64,000 bases of DNA from an uncultured Myxococcales bacterium (GCA_903955385.1 CAJBNH010000072.1:104063-168062), one strand, 5' to 3'; positions 50,540 to 59,397 are shown, counted from the stretch's first letter. Numbers and translations: made by a program. The notes: generated by a model from the letters alone, not told the origin.

Positions 50540-51496
50540 ATGGTCGAGGTTCGCAGCGAGGTCCACGGCATCCGGGCACGCGGCGGGGTCCACGTGCCGG
50601 CGGCCCGGCTGTGGCTCGACGGAGAAGCCTCCCACGGCCTGCGATTCTTGGCCGAGCTGGACGAGCGGTCGCGCGGCAGTCGTCGCCGAGTCTGCAGTGC
50701 GCCGCTGGCCGAGCTGCTGCCGTCGACGGCGACGCGGCCGCTCGCCGTCCCCTATGCGCGCCCCTTTCAGCTGGGGCGAATCGCCGTCGAGTTGCTGCCG
50801 GCCGGGTCGTCGCCGGGCTCTGCGATGTTGCGGGCGCATCTGGACGGTCGCGCGGTGCTGTTCGCTGGCCCTGCTCGTTTGGATGCCGCACCCACCGCCG
50901 AGCCCATCGCTTGGCGTGAAGCGGACATTCTGGTCCTCGACGCGACGCTGGCTGAGCGCGAGCTGCCAGGTCCGGTCGGTCTGGTCCCTGAGGTGGACGC
51001 GGCGGTTGCCCATGCGGCGGTCTTCGGACAGCTGGATTGGGTGTTCGACTCCGCGACCGTTGCGCTGGACGCGCTGACGCTGGTGGCCGGTCGGGTTCCC
51101 GTCACGCTCAGCACTCGGCTTGCGCGGCTGGCTAATCGGTACATCGCAGCGGGACGAAGGCTGCCGGCGGCGCGCAACCCAACGAAACGCAACGTGAATG
51201 CTGGACTGACGCTGCGCATGCAGTCCGATGTCGCCGCTGCCATGCCCTTGCTGGGGGACCGGTGGCTGGCGGCCGAGGACGCCGGACCGCAGGCTCTGGC
51301 GGCGGTCGGAGCCAGTCGCGGGTTCGCGGTGTCGCGGCGTGCGGCGGGAACGGACCTGGATGGGCTGGCGTTGGCCAGCGGCGCGACCCTTGTGGTCGCC
51401 ACCGGTGCGGGAGCGGCGGCGTTGTGCGCGAGGCTGCAGCAGCGAGGCGTGCGCTGCGTGCACCTGCTGGCGGACGGTCAATTGCCCTTGATGTGA
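50540..51496 (+). CDS. Metallo-beta-lactamase/SNM1-like protein lacking metal ligands
   Basis: ATG 50540 has GGGAGG eight bases upstream; 318 residues. The layout follows ligase-associated SNM1-type DNA exonucleases: LWLDGEASHGLRFLAELDE where family members carry the HxHxDH zinc motif, then VELLPAGSSPGSAMLR where they have AGH..GSA, and VLFAGPA where they have YTGD, then ADILVLDATL. Every recognisable metal ligand is replaced, so it is probably a catalytically inactive homologue with a structural or binding role. Family membership rests on the spacing of these boxes. The lipid kinase follows after 48 bases on the same strand. Confidence 0.5.
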   Translation: MVEVRSEVHGIRARGGVHVPAARLWLDGEASHGLRFLAELDERSRGSRRRVCSAPLAELLPSTATRPLAVPYARPFQLGRIAVELLPAGSSPGSAMLRAHLDGRAVLFAGPARLDAAPTAEPIAWREADILVLDATLAERELPGPVGLVPEVDAAVAHAAVFGQLDWVFDSATVALDALTLVAGRVPVTLSTRLARLANRYIAAGRRLPAARNPTKRNVNAGLTLRMQSDVAAAMPLLGDRWLAAEDAGPQALAAVGASRGFAVSRRAAGTDLDGLALASGATLVVATGAGAAALCARLQQRGVRCVHLLADGQLPLM

Positions 51497-51544
51497 TGCG
51501 ATGTGCGACGGGTCACCGGCGACGAAGGACCCAGGAGAGCGGCC

Positions 51545-52600
51545 GTGGCGAATCCTCCCCTGATCGGCGTGATCACCAATCCGAATTCCAAGAAAAACCG
51601 CATGAATCCAACGCGGTTTGACCGGATGCGGGAGATCGTTGACGGCCTGGGGCTGGTTCGCCGGACCCACCACACGGGCGAGATTGCCGACGTCGTGCGC
51701 GACTTTCTGGACCAGAAGATCCCGTACTGGGTCGCGGACGGCGGCGACGGGGCCTTCCACTGGCTGATCAACGTCGTCGTCCAGGTGCTGAACGAGCGCG
51801 GCGGCCGCGACGAGATGCCCGCGATCATGCCGACCAACGCCGGCACCATCGACTTTCTTGGGCGCAAGTGCGGCGTCATCGGCCACGCAGAGCCGCTGCT
51901 GGCGACCCTTTGCGAGCGTCTGCGTCGGGGCGGAGTGCCGGAGATCGTGACCATCGACAGCCTGCAGATCCGCGGCGTGCAGGGACCGGCCAGCGATTGG
52001 CCCGGTCGGCCGTTCGAGAAGATCGGTTTTGCCGTGGCAGCGGCGGGCGTAGGTCAGCGGTTCTTCGACAAATTCTATGCACACGAGAACCAAGGGCCCA
52101 CCGGGATCGTCGAGGTGGTCTCGCGCATCGTCGGCTCGATGGCGTCGCAGACGCCGGGGTTCGAGCGCGTCCCGATTCCGGCGGCCTGGCGCTACTACGC
52201 CGAGACGGTGTTCGAGCAGATCCCCTTGGACGTGTGGATCGACGACAGGAAGCTGCCGATGCGGACGTTTCGCGCCGTCAACGTCGGGTCGATCGACATC
52301 AACCTCAAGGGCGTGTTTCGCCTGTTCCCCTTCGCCGCCGACCCCGGCGTGCTGCACATGCAGGTCGGCAACCCGTCGTTTGCCGAGGTGCTGGTGAACC
52401 TGCCCAAGCTGGCTGTCGGTCGCAAGCTCTCGCTCGATTCGCTGTACGACGGCCCTGGCCGGCACCTGAGGGCCGTTGCGCGCGACGGGGCGCACATCGA
52501 CCCCGTGATCGACGGCGAGCTGTTCTACGGCCTGTCCGAGATCGACATCACGCGCGGGCCGGAGGTGCGGGTGGTGAAGATCGAAGCGGGAAAGCCTTGA
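51545..52600 (+). CDS. Diacylglycerol-kinase-type lipid kinase
   Basis: GTG 51545 has AGGAG at 51533-51537; 351 residues. The catalytic domain of the DAGK/sphingosine-kinase superfamily is seen in ITNPNSKKN (phosphate loop), ADGGDGAFHW (the GGDG nucleotide motif, about residue 65) and MPTNAGTIDFLG in place of the more usual PxGTxND. The C-terminal half has the beta-sandwich of YegS/DgkB proteins (FRAVNVGSIDINLKG...). It is expected to phosphorylate diacylglycerol or a related lipid at the membrane. It sits beside plsB and the SNM1-like gene, so a phospholipid link is plausible. Confidence 0.85.
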   Translation: MANPPLIGVITNPNSKKNRMNPTRFDRMREIVDGLGLVRRTHHTGEIADVVRDFLDQKIPYWVADGGDGAFHWLINVVVQVLNERGGRDEMPAIMPTNAGTIDFLGRKCGVIGHAEPLLATLCERLRRGGVPEIVTIDSLQIRGVQGPASDWPGRPFEKIGFAVAAAGVGQRFFDKFYAHENQGPTGIVEVVSRIVGSMASQTPGFERVPIPAAWRYYAETVFEQIPLDVWIDDRKLPMRTFRAVNVGSIDINLKGVFRLFPFAADPGVLHMQVGNPSFAEVLVNLPKLAVGRKLSLDSLYDGPGRHLRAVARDGAHIDPVIDGELFYGLSEIDITRGPEVRVVKIEAGKP

Positions 52601-52636
52601 TGGGAAAGGTGGTTGAGTCGTCTTGCGCGGATCGGC

Positions 52637-54154
52637 TCACTTCGCCTTGGGGTCCAGCAGGTCGCGCAGCCGGTCGCCCAGCAGGTTCCAGCTCCACGAT
52701 GTGACCGCCAGCGCGAGCGTTGGCGCCAGCAGCAACCATGGTCGCAGGGTCATCACCCGCGTGCCCTCCGCAATCAGCGTGCCCCAGCTGGCCTGCGGGG
52801 ACTGCACCCCAAGGCCCAGATAGCTCAGGAAGGCCTCCTCCAACACGATCGCCGGGATTCCCAGCAGCGCGAAGGCGAGGATCGGGCCCCACGCGTGCGG
52901 CAGGATGTGGCGCCACAGGATGCGGGCAGGACCAATCCCTGCGGCGACGGCGGCTTGCACGAACGGCTGCTCGCGCAGACTGCGGACCTGGGCGCGCACC
53001 AGCCGGGCCATGCTCAGCCAGGACAGTGCCCCCAGTGCCAGGAAGAGGTGCAGGGTCGATCGGCCGAACAGCACCAGCAGCAGTACGATCACGAACAGGA
53101 ACGGCAGACCGTACAGGACGTCCAGCACGCGCATCAGCAAGCCGTCCCACCGCCTGCCCGCGATGCCGGCCAAGGCGCCGTACGAGACCCCCAGCATCAG
53201 CGCCACCAGCGCGGCAAGCAGCCCCACGCCCAGCGACACACGGCTGCCGTGCAGCAGCCGCGCCAGCACGTCGCGGCCTTTCTGGTCCGCACCGAGCCAG
53301 TAGGTGCGCAGACGAGGGAGACCGGGGAATTCCGCAGGTGAAATCGACAGATCCCCATTGTCGTCGTGGCGATGCAGCAGGTCCGCGGCCTCGAACAGGG
53401 AGGCGCGCGTCGCCAACGCGATCTCGTCGCGGGTCGCCAGTCCATCGCCGTCGGCGTCGAGGCGGGCAAACGCCGCGGGACCCAGCAGCCGCAAGTCCTG
53501 CACCGCGCGGGCCGTGACGGGGTCCGTGAACGATTCGATCTTGTTGGGATACTCGTGGACGTTCAGGGCGCCGTCGGGAGCGGGCGCCGCCGGGTCCGGG
53601 GGCGTCCGGCCGGCACCGCGATCGAAGTCGTCCAGCAGAAAGGCGTAGAACCGTTCGGCCGGGACCAACCGGTCCAGCTCGGGACAGTGAACCTCACCGG
53701 CAAAGGCCGCCATCACCGCCTGCAGCGGAACTCGTGAGGCGACGGACCAAGTTGCGCCTTGTGGCCCGAGCACGCGTCCGAGCAGGTCGCGGGCCGCTTG
53801 CGGACTTGCCGACAGCGTGGGGTCCGGAACGACTCGACAGCGCAGCAGGCCGTCGCCGTCGAGGTCCACCTGCCGAAACGCAGTCGCATCGCCGTCGTAG
53901 GCCGGGTGATCGCGCCCCACCACACGCGTCCCGGGCGGCGCGAACGACGCCGACAGGTGCTGCTCGTTGGGAGAAAGTCCAAGCACGAATGCGGAGATCC
54001 AAGGCGCCGCCTGTGCCAACAGCGCCATCGTCACGCACACCGCCAACCCAATCCGCGCCGCCGGTCCGCGCAACAGCCGCGCAAGCGGACGTCCCCCGGG
54101 CAAGGTGCCGGGGCGGATCAGGGCGGCCAGCGTGGGGAGGCTCTGCAGACTCAA
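52637..54154 (-). CDS. oppC: OppC-type ABC permease with a paired EF-hand insertion
   Basis: Permease subunit for peptides or similar solutes. TTG 54154 with AAGGAA six bases upstream gives 505 residues; OppC proteins have about 300. The first membrane helix is at about 33-55. The normal loop leading to H-x-L-G-T-D-x-x-G-R-D is interrupted by about 205 residues (77-282), after which LGADQKGRDVLARLLHGSRVSLGVG resumes the family. The insertion contains DLDGDG at 97-102 and two canonical 12-residue EF-hand loops, 233-244 (Asp233, 235, 237, Glu244) and 264-275 (Asp264, Asn266, Asp268, Glu275). The five C-terminal helices and the EAA loop (VRAQVRSLREQPFVQAAVAAGI) are intact. It follows oppB. Confidence 0.88.
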   Translation of the reverse strand: MSLQSLPTLAALIRPGTLPGGRPLARLLRGPAARIGLAVCVTMALLAQAAPWISAFVLGLSPNEQHLSASFAPPGTRVVGRDHPAYDGDATAFRQVDLDGDGLLRCRVVPDPTLSASPQAARDLLGRVLGPQGATWSVASRVPLQAVMAAFAGEVHCPELDRLVPAERFYAFLLDDFDRGAGRTPPDPAAPAPDGALNVHEYPNKIESFTDPVTARAVQDLRLLGPAAFARLDADGDGLATRDEIALATRASLFEAADLLHRHDDNGDLSISPAEFPGLPRLRTYWLGADQKGRDVLARLLHGSRVSLGVGLLAALVALMLGVSYGALAGIAGRRWDGLLMRVLDVLYGLPFLFVIVLLLVLFGRSTLHLFLALGALSWLSMARLVRAQVRSLREQPFVQAAVAAGIGPARILWRHILPHAWGPILAFALLGIPAIVLEEAFLSYLGLGVQSPQASWGTLIAEGTRVMTLRPWLLLAPTLALAVTSWSWNLLGDRLRDLLDPKAK

Positions 54155-54188
54155 GCCAAGTTCCTTTGCAGCGGTGCGTTGTTGCAGG

Positions 54189-55343
54189 TCATGGTGCGCG
54201 TCGCAGTCGCGGGTCCAGCGCGGCACACGCCACGTCGACCGCAAGGTTGGCGAGGATGAGTCCCGCGGCGTACAGCAGCACGGCGCCCAGCACGAGCGGC
54301 AGATCCCGGTTCAGCGCCGCGGTGACGAACACGTCGCCCATGCCCGGCACGGCGAACACCCGCTCGACGACGACGGATCCCGCTGCCAGACCCGCCACAG
54401 CCGGACCCAGGAAGGCGACCACGGGCACCAAGGCGCCCCGCAAGGCGTGACGCAGGACCACCTGTCGCTCGGTCAGGCCACGCGCCCGCGCCGCGCGAAC
54501 CCAGGGCTCGCCCAGCACGTCCAGCAGCCCGGCACGGGTCAGTCGGGCGAACCAGGCGGCGTACACCAGCGCCAGTGTGGCGACGGGCAAGATCTTGGGC
54601 TGCAGGTGTTCCCACGAGAACGCAAACGGCTCCCAGCCGCCCCACGGCAGCCACTGCAGCCACACGCCGAACACGACCAGCAGCACGGGCGCCAACACCA
54701 GCGTCGACATCGACACGACGGCCAGCGCCGCCGCGGTCGTGACGTGGTCCAGCCAGGAACGCGGCCGCAGCGCCGTCCACGCCCCCAGGGGCACACCCAC
54801 CAGCAGCGCCAGACCAAGCGCCAGCAGTGCGAGCTCCAGCGACACCGGCGCCGCATCGCCCAGCTGCTCGACGACCGTACGCGACCCCTCTGACGCATAC
54901 GTCACGCCCAGATCGCCGCTTGCCCAGCTGGTCAGCGTGGTCAGGTACTGCTGCAGCCAAGAGGTCTCGCGCACCAGCAGCACGTCGCCCGCCCGCAGCA
55001 CGCGGCCCGGCTGGCCGACCAGCTGCACGATCGTCAGGTCCCGCGGCGCCCGCACCAAAGACTCGCTGCCGTCGGACAGCCGCAGCCGGGCCAGCACCGT
55101 CCCTTGGGAAACCGATTGACCGACGTGGACTTGGAAGTGATCGAGGGTGCCTGCGACGGGGCTCGGCACCGCTTCGGCCAGACCGAACGAGCGGCCCAGA
55201 TGGGCGCGCACCGCGTCGGGCAGGGGCTTGGCGCCGTCGAACGGGCCGCCGGGTGTCAGCCGCACCAGCACAAACGTCAGCGACGCCACCACCCACAGGG
55301 TCACGACGCCCTGCAACAGCCGCCGCAGCACAAAGGCGGTCAT
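54189..55343 (-). CDS. oppB: OppB-type ABC permease with a biotinyl/lipoyl-like insertion
   Basis: 384 residues from ATG 55343, overlapping the oppA stop by four bases. It opens like OppB/DppB: a first helix, then RLTPGGPFD and LPDAVRAHLGRSFGL. Here an extra segment of about 70 residues (58-126) is spliced in before the normal continuation WLQQYLTTLTSWASGDLG. The insertion has two facing halves, P-S-P-V-A-G-T-L...V-H-V-G-Q-S-V-S-Q-G and R-A-P-R-D-L...G-R-V-L-R-A-G-D. This is the pattern of biotinyl/lipoyl barrel-sandwich domains as in HlyD-type adaptors, without the lysine that carries biotin or lipoate. The rest, including the EAA loop (EPWVRAARARGLTERQVVLRHALR), is ordinary. Confidence 0.88.
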   Translation of the reverse strand: MTAFVLRRLLQGVVTLWVVASLTFVLVRLTPGGPFDGAKPLPDAVRAHLGRSFGLAEAVPSPVAGTLDHFQVHVGQSVSQGTVLARLRLSDGSESLVRAPRDLTIVQLVGQPGRVLRAGDVLLVRETSWLQQYLTTLTSWASGDLGVTYASEGSRTVVEQLGDAAPVSLELALLALGLALLVGVPLGAWTALRPRSWLDHVTTAAALAVVSMSTLVLAPVLLVVFGVWLQWLPWGGWEPFAFSWEHLQPKILPVATLALVYAAWFARLTRAGLLDVLGEPWVRAARARGLTERQVVLRHALRGALVPVVAFLGPAVAGLAAGSVVVERVFAVPGMGDVFVTAALNRDLPLVLGAVLLYAAGLILANLAVDVACAALDPRLRRAP

Positions 55344-57073
55344 GGCGGTCCCTCGAACTCCGCGGGTGCGGCGACGGCAAACGGAGGCAGGTGGATGCGC
55401 TCGCCGCTGCGGATTCGCAACCACTCGGCGCTCGTGGCCCAGCGCACGTATTTCAGCGGGTGCTTGTCTTCGCGGTGTGGCTCCAGCCCGATGACGTAGG
55501 GGCGCACCAGCGTCGTGTTGGTGTAGTGGAACATCGGCAGGTAGGGCAGGTCGCGGTCGAGGATCACTTCCGCCTTGCGAATCAAAGCATTGCGAGGGTC
55601 GCGTCGGGTCTCCGCACGAATCGCGTCGACCGTGGCGTCAAACTCCGGGCTGCGATACCCGGAGTAGTTGGCCTCGGCGTCGCTGCGGAACACCTCGAGA
55701 AAGGTCAACGGGTCCGGGTAGTCGGCGCACCAGGACGACCGCCCGATGGCGAAGTCGCCCGCCAGCAGCCGCTTGAGCATCGAGCCCCACTCCTGACTCG
55801 CAACCGTGACGCGCACCCCCAGATGGTCCCAAAGGTCGCGCTGGATCACTTCGGCGATCAGTCGCTGACCGTCGCCCGTGTTGTGCAGCAGTTCGATCGG
55901 CGGCAGTCCCACGCCTTTGGGATAGCCCGCTTCGGCCAACAGCTGCTGTGCCCGCTCGACGTCGTAAGACGGCACCTGCAGGGCGTGGTAACCATGCGAA
56001 GCGCCAAAGAGATCCGGCATCGCTGTGCCCGCCGCCGGTTGACCGCCGCGCAGGACGTGGCGCGACAACCGCTCGCGGTCGATCGCCAGCATCAGCGCCC
56101 GCCGCACCCGAGGGTCGTTCAGCGGCGGTCGGTCCACGCGCAGGCTGTAGTAGTACGTGCACAGCTTGGGGTCCGAGCGCAGGTCGACCCGGCGCGCCCC
56201 CAACAGCGACGGCACCTTGTCGATCGGCAGCGCGCGGTCGCCCAGCCACTGCGTCCGGCCGACCTCGTACCAGTCGAGCGCGGTCTGATCATCGTCCGAA
56301 AGCAGCACACGCACTTCGTCCAAGAACACCGAATACGCATCGAAATACCGATGGTTACGTCGCAAGGTGGCTCGCACCCGCGGCTGGTCCTCGACCAGCA
56401 GGAACGGGCCGTTCGACACCAGATGCTCAGGGCGGGTCCAGTCCAGTCCCCACCGCTCGACCACGTGCCGGGGCGTCGGGGCATAGGCCAGCTCGCACAC
56501 CAGCTCGTCAAAGAACGGCGTCGGGTGGTCGAGGGTGACTTGCAGCGTCCGATCATCCAGCGCGTGGACGGCGATCGTCTCCGGGTCGGTCGTCTCCCCC
56601 GCGTGGAAGGCCTTGGCCCCCTTGATGAACCACAGCAGCTGCGCCGACCGCGAGGCCGTCTTGGGGTCCAGCACGCGCCGCCAACTCCACACGAAATCCC
56701 GCGCGGTCAGCGCAGTCCCGTCGCTCCACACGAGGCCTTCGCGCAGGTGGAAGGTCCAGACCAGACCGTCGGGGCTTTGCTCGTGGTGGGTGGCCATCGC
56801 CGGGACAGGTGGGCCGTCGCCGCGGTTGTACGTATACAACCCCTCGAACACGTTCAGCATCAAGTGCTGCCCGGCGGTCTCGGCGATGCGCGCGGGATCC
56901 AGAAACTCGTGGGCACTGCTCGCCAGCGAGAACACCCGCGTTCGCGGAGCCGCCTGGTCCAGCAGCTGCGCGTTGCGCCGCGCCGCGACGTCCGGGTCGT
57001 GGCCGCAGCTGGCGATCAGCAAGCAGCCGACCGACGCAACGAACCACCAGCTAGACGGGAGAGCCCGGGGCAT
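55340..57073 (-). CDS. oppA: Oligopeptide ABC transporter substrate-binding lipoprotein (OppA family)
   Basis: 577 residues from ATG 57073. The signal peptide ends LIASC (lipid Cys23). The SBP_bac_5 fold is recognisable: EFLDPARIAETAG near 55, LNVFEGLYTYN, WTFHLREGLVWSDGTALTARDFVWSWRRVLDP, and the C-terminal RSSWCADYPDPLTFLEVF, which places it in the peptide-binding subgroup. First gene of the oppA-oppB-oppC unit; no ATPase gene (oppD, oppF) is adjacent. A promoter-like pair lies only nine bases before the ATG and no Shine-Dalgarno is visible, so the mRNA may be leaderless. Confidence 0.95.
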   Translation of the reverse strand: MPRALPSSWWFVASVGCLLIASCGHDPDVAARRNAQLLDQAAPRTRVFSLASSAHEFLDPARIAETAGQHLMLNVFEGLYTYNRGDGPPVPAMATHHEQSPDGLVWTFHLREGLVWSDGTALTARDFVWSWRRVLDPKTASRSAQLLWFIKGAKAFHAGETTDPETIAVHALDDRTLQVTLDHPTPFFDELVCELAYAPTPRHVVERWGLDWTRPEHLVSNGPFLLVEDQPRVRATLRRNHRYFDAYSVFLDEVRVLLSDDDQTALDWYEVGRTQWLGDRALPIDKVPSLLGARRVDLRSDPKLCTYYYSLRVDRPPLNDPRVRRALMLAIDRERLSRHVLRGGQPAAGTAMPDLFGASHGYHALQVPSYDVERAQQLLAEAGYPKGVGLPPIELLHNTGDGQRLIAEVIQRDLWDHLGVRVTVASQEWGSMLKRLLAGDFAIGRSSWCADYPDPLTFLEVFRSDAEANYSGYRSPEFDATVDAIRAETRRDPRNALIRKAEVILDRDLPYLPMFHYTNTTLVRPYVIGLEPHREDKHPLKYVRWATSAEWLRIRSGERIHLPPFAVAAPAEFEGPP

Positions 57074-57081
57074 GGTCAGGC

Positions 57082-57109
57082 ACTGTAAGGCATGCCCGAT
57101 CGGTTGCAA
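57082..57109 (-). promoter_or_regulatory. Sigma70-type promoter for oppABC
   Basis: On the minus strand TTGCAA (57109-57104) and TACAGT (57087-57082) have a 16-base spacer. The predicted start of transcription falls within about 2 bases of the oppA ATG (57073), consistent with a leaderless or near-leaderless mRNA. Confidence 0.45.
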
Positions 57110-57141
57110 GCGGTCAGGTGCCGGGCCGAACCGCGCTGCCG

Positions 57142-57170
57142 TTGACCACCCCCGGTGCCGGTGCAATCCT
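57142..57170 (+). promoter_or_regulatory. Putative promoter for the PIN-PhoH gene
   Basis: TTGACC at 57142-57147 and AATCCT at 57165-57170 with a 17-base spacer, 46 bases before the ATG. The minus-35 is good and the minus-10 weak. Confidence 0.35.
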
Positions 57171-57215
57171 GCGTGACCGCGCCCGTCACGTCTTTCGGGC
57201 CGACAGGACTTCCAC

Positions 57216-58529
57216 ATGCGCAAGAACTTCGTCCTGGACACCAACGTGCTCCTGCACGACAGCCACTGCCTGCAGGCCTTTGCCGACAACGTGGTCAACA
57301 TTCCGATCTACGTGATCGAGGAGCTGGACACCTTCAAGAAGGACCAGAGCGAGCTGGGGCGCAACGCCCGTCACGTCGCCCGCGAGATCGACGACTGTCG
57401 CGTAAACGGCAACTTGCGCGAGGGCGTTGCCATCGCGAATGGCGGCATCGTCCGCGTGGTTCTGGAGCGCGCCAAGCTGCCCACCGACTTCGCGTTGGGC
57501 CACGAAATGGACACCTCGATCCTGGCCGTCGCGCTGCACTTGAAGAAGACCGAGCCCGACGTGCCCGTGGTGTTCGTCTCGAAGGACACCAACCTGCGCA
57601 TTCGTGCCGACGCGCTGGGGCTGCACGCTGAGGACTACGACCGCGAAGGCAAGGACATCTCCGAGGTCTACAGCGGTACCGCTGAGGTCGAGGTGGACCC
57701 CGAGCTGATCGATCTGATCTACGCCGAGGGCGGTTTCGAGCGCACCCGGTTGGGCAACGTCGAGCTGTACGCCAATCAGTACCTGACGTTGCGAAGCTCG
57801 GTCGCGGCCAACAAGACAGCGCTGGCGCGGGTGGCGGGGGACCGCATCGAACCCGTGCTGCGGACGCGCGGGCCGGTGTGGGGCGTGCAGCCGCGCAACC
57901 GCGAGCAGACCTTCGCGTTGGACCTGCTGCTGCGCGACGACATCCAGATGTGCACGCTGCTGGGCAAGGCGGGCACCGGCAAGACGCTGCTGGCGCTGGC
58001 CGCCGGTCTGCACCAGGTCACCGATGGCGAGAAGTTCCGCAAGCTGCTGGTCAGTCGGCCGATCTTCCCGATGGGCAAGGATCTGGGGTTCCTGCCCGGC
58101 TCCGTCAGCGAGAAGCTGAGCCCGTGGATGCAGCCGATCCACGACAACATCGACTTCCTGACCGGGCTGAACAGCGGCAAGGGGCAGAAGGCGTTTTCGT
58201 ACAACGACTTCGTGCAGCAAGGTATGCTGGAGGTCGAGCCGCTGACCTACATCCGCGGCCGCTCGCTGCCGTCGGTCTACTTCATCGTCGACGAGGCGCA
58301 GAACCTGACGCCGCACGAGGTCAAGACCGTGCTGACCCGCGTCGGCCACGGCACCAAGATCATCTTCACCGGCGACCCCTACCAGATCGACCATGCCTAT
58401 CTGGACAGCGTGAACAACGGCCTGACGTACCTGGTCGAGAAGTTCAAGCACGAGCCGTTGGCCGGCCACGTCACGCTGACCAAGGGCGAACGGTCGCCGC
58501 TGGCTGAGCTCGCCGCCAACATCCTCTAG
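57216..58529 (+). CDS. PIN-domain/PhoH-type ATPase (PhoH2-like)
   Basis: 437 residues. The N-terminal PIN nuclease domain (about 1-145) has FVLDTNVLLHD, conserved acidic residues (EELD, MDTSI) and FVSKDTNLRIRA. The C-terminal PhoH ATPase has Walker A GKAGTGKT (250-257, Lys256) and FIVDEAQNL (Walker B), then TGDPYQID. The PIN-PhoH fusion is known as PhoH2; characterised members are RNA-unwinding and cleaving enzymes. AGGA precedes the ATG. It is divergent from oppA; no PhoAT-type small upstream gene is seen. Confidence 0.93.
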   Translation: MRKNFVLDTNVLLHDSHCLQAFADNVVNIPIYVIEELDTFKKDQSELGRNARHVAREIDDCRVNGNLREGVAIANGGIVRVVLERAKLPTDFALGHEMDTSILAVALHLKKTEPDVPVVFVSKDTNLRIRADALGLHAEDYDREGKDISEVYSGTAEVEVDPELIDLIYAEGGFERTRLGNVELYANQYLTLRSSVAANKTALARVAGDRIEPVLRTRGPVWGVQPRNREQTFALDLLLRDDIQMCTLLGKAGTGKTLLALAAGLHQVTDGEKFRKLLVSRPIFPMGKDLGFLPGSVSEKLSPWMQPIHDNIDFLTGLNSGKGQKAFSYNDFVQQGMLEVEPLTYIRGRSLPSVYFIVDEAQNLTPHEVKTVLTRVGHGTKIIFTGDPYQIDHAYLDSVNNGLTYLVEKFKHEPLAGHVTLTKGERSPLAELAANIL

Positions 58530-58676
58530 GTCCCGCTCCGCCGTTTCACGGCCGTCACGTTTCGGGTGCGTTCGCGCTGGCCGAGGCGTGGGACGTTGGG
58601 TAAGCTCCGCCGGCTCCGCGTGTTCCGGGCAGGGGACGCGGGACGACCCTCTTCTCCAGACAAAGGTAAGAAAGAC

Positions 58677-59387
58677 ATGGGTTTCAGGGGATTTCTGTGT
58701 GTGGGTGCGGCCGCTCTGGTGTCGGTTGCAGGGTTCTCGGCGACGGCGGCTGCGGCCCCCAAGTCCGGCGCTGCGGCTCTGTCCGCGGCGTATCTCGGCG
58801 CCTCGGCGCGCGACGTTGCGGTGTTGGCGACGGCGGTGCCGCAGTCGCGGGAAGGCATGGCTGGCTCAGCGGCGCTGGTAAGGGTCGACGACGGGTCCGA
58901 TGGCGGCAACCCGGCCTGTCACGTGGTCGCGTTCGCGGGCCGTCCGTCGGCTCCCATCAAGGTCGAGGCAGCGACGCGGCTGTCGACTTGCCCCCGGTTC
59001 GAGAAGGATAAGAGCAAGGGCGTTCGATTCGAGCGCATCGCCTTGGGAGCCCGTCGGGGAGCGTGGCTGGTTCGACTGGAGACCGCCCGCGTCGACAGCA
59101 TTGCCAAGGGCATCGAAACCCAGACGCTGTGGGCACTTCTGGCGTCCAACGCCCAAGACCCGACGCCGCAGCAGGTGTGGGAGCGGGCTTCGACCACCTT
59201 CAAGAGTCGCGAGGATCCCCGCCTGAATCAGGCCGAACAGTGCGAGGCTCCGGTCGTGCGCGGCGGCAGCGCCCCGGAGGTGCTTGAGCTGCCCTGCGAG
59301 ACCGAGACCATGCTCGGCACGCTGCCCAAGCGCCAGCGCCAGGTGTTTCGTTACTTGTGGGAAGGCGACCGGTTCCGCGCAGAATAG
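58677..59387 (+). CDS. Secreted protein of unknown function
   Basis: ATG 58677 with AAGG about ten bases upstream; 236 residues. The signal peptide of about 25 residues (GFRGFLCVGAAALVSVAGFSATAAAA) ends in an Ala-rich cleavage site, without a lipobox. The mature protein has Cys at about residues 80, 104, 186 and 204, possibly two disulphides, a central beta-type region (KVEAATRLSTC, GAWLVRLETARV) and a short basic C-terminus. No family recognised. It is convergent with the HAD gene, with only ten bases between stops. Confidence 0.6.
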   Translation: MGFRGFLCVGAAALVSVAGFSATAAAAPKSGAAALSAAYLGASARDVAVLATAVPQSREGMAGSAALVRVDDGSDGGNPACHVVAFAGRPSAPIKVEAATRLSTCPRFEKDKSKGVRFERIALGARRGAWLVRLETARVDSIAKGIETQTLWALLASNAQDPTPQQVWERASTTFKSREDPRLNQAEQCEAPVVRGGSAPEVLELPCETETMLGTLPKRQRQVFRYLWEGDRFRAE

Positions 59388-59397
59388 CCGGCGGCCG

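Noticed and set aside
54189-55343. Biotin or lipoate attachment site in the OppB insertion
   Set aside because: The lysine at the expected hairpin turn (M-K-M or D-K-A type) is absent, so only the fold is proposed.
57216-58529. Toxin-antitoxin module around the PIN domain
   Set aside because: The PIN domain is fused to PhoH and no antitoxin-sized gene precedes it.
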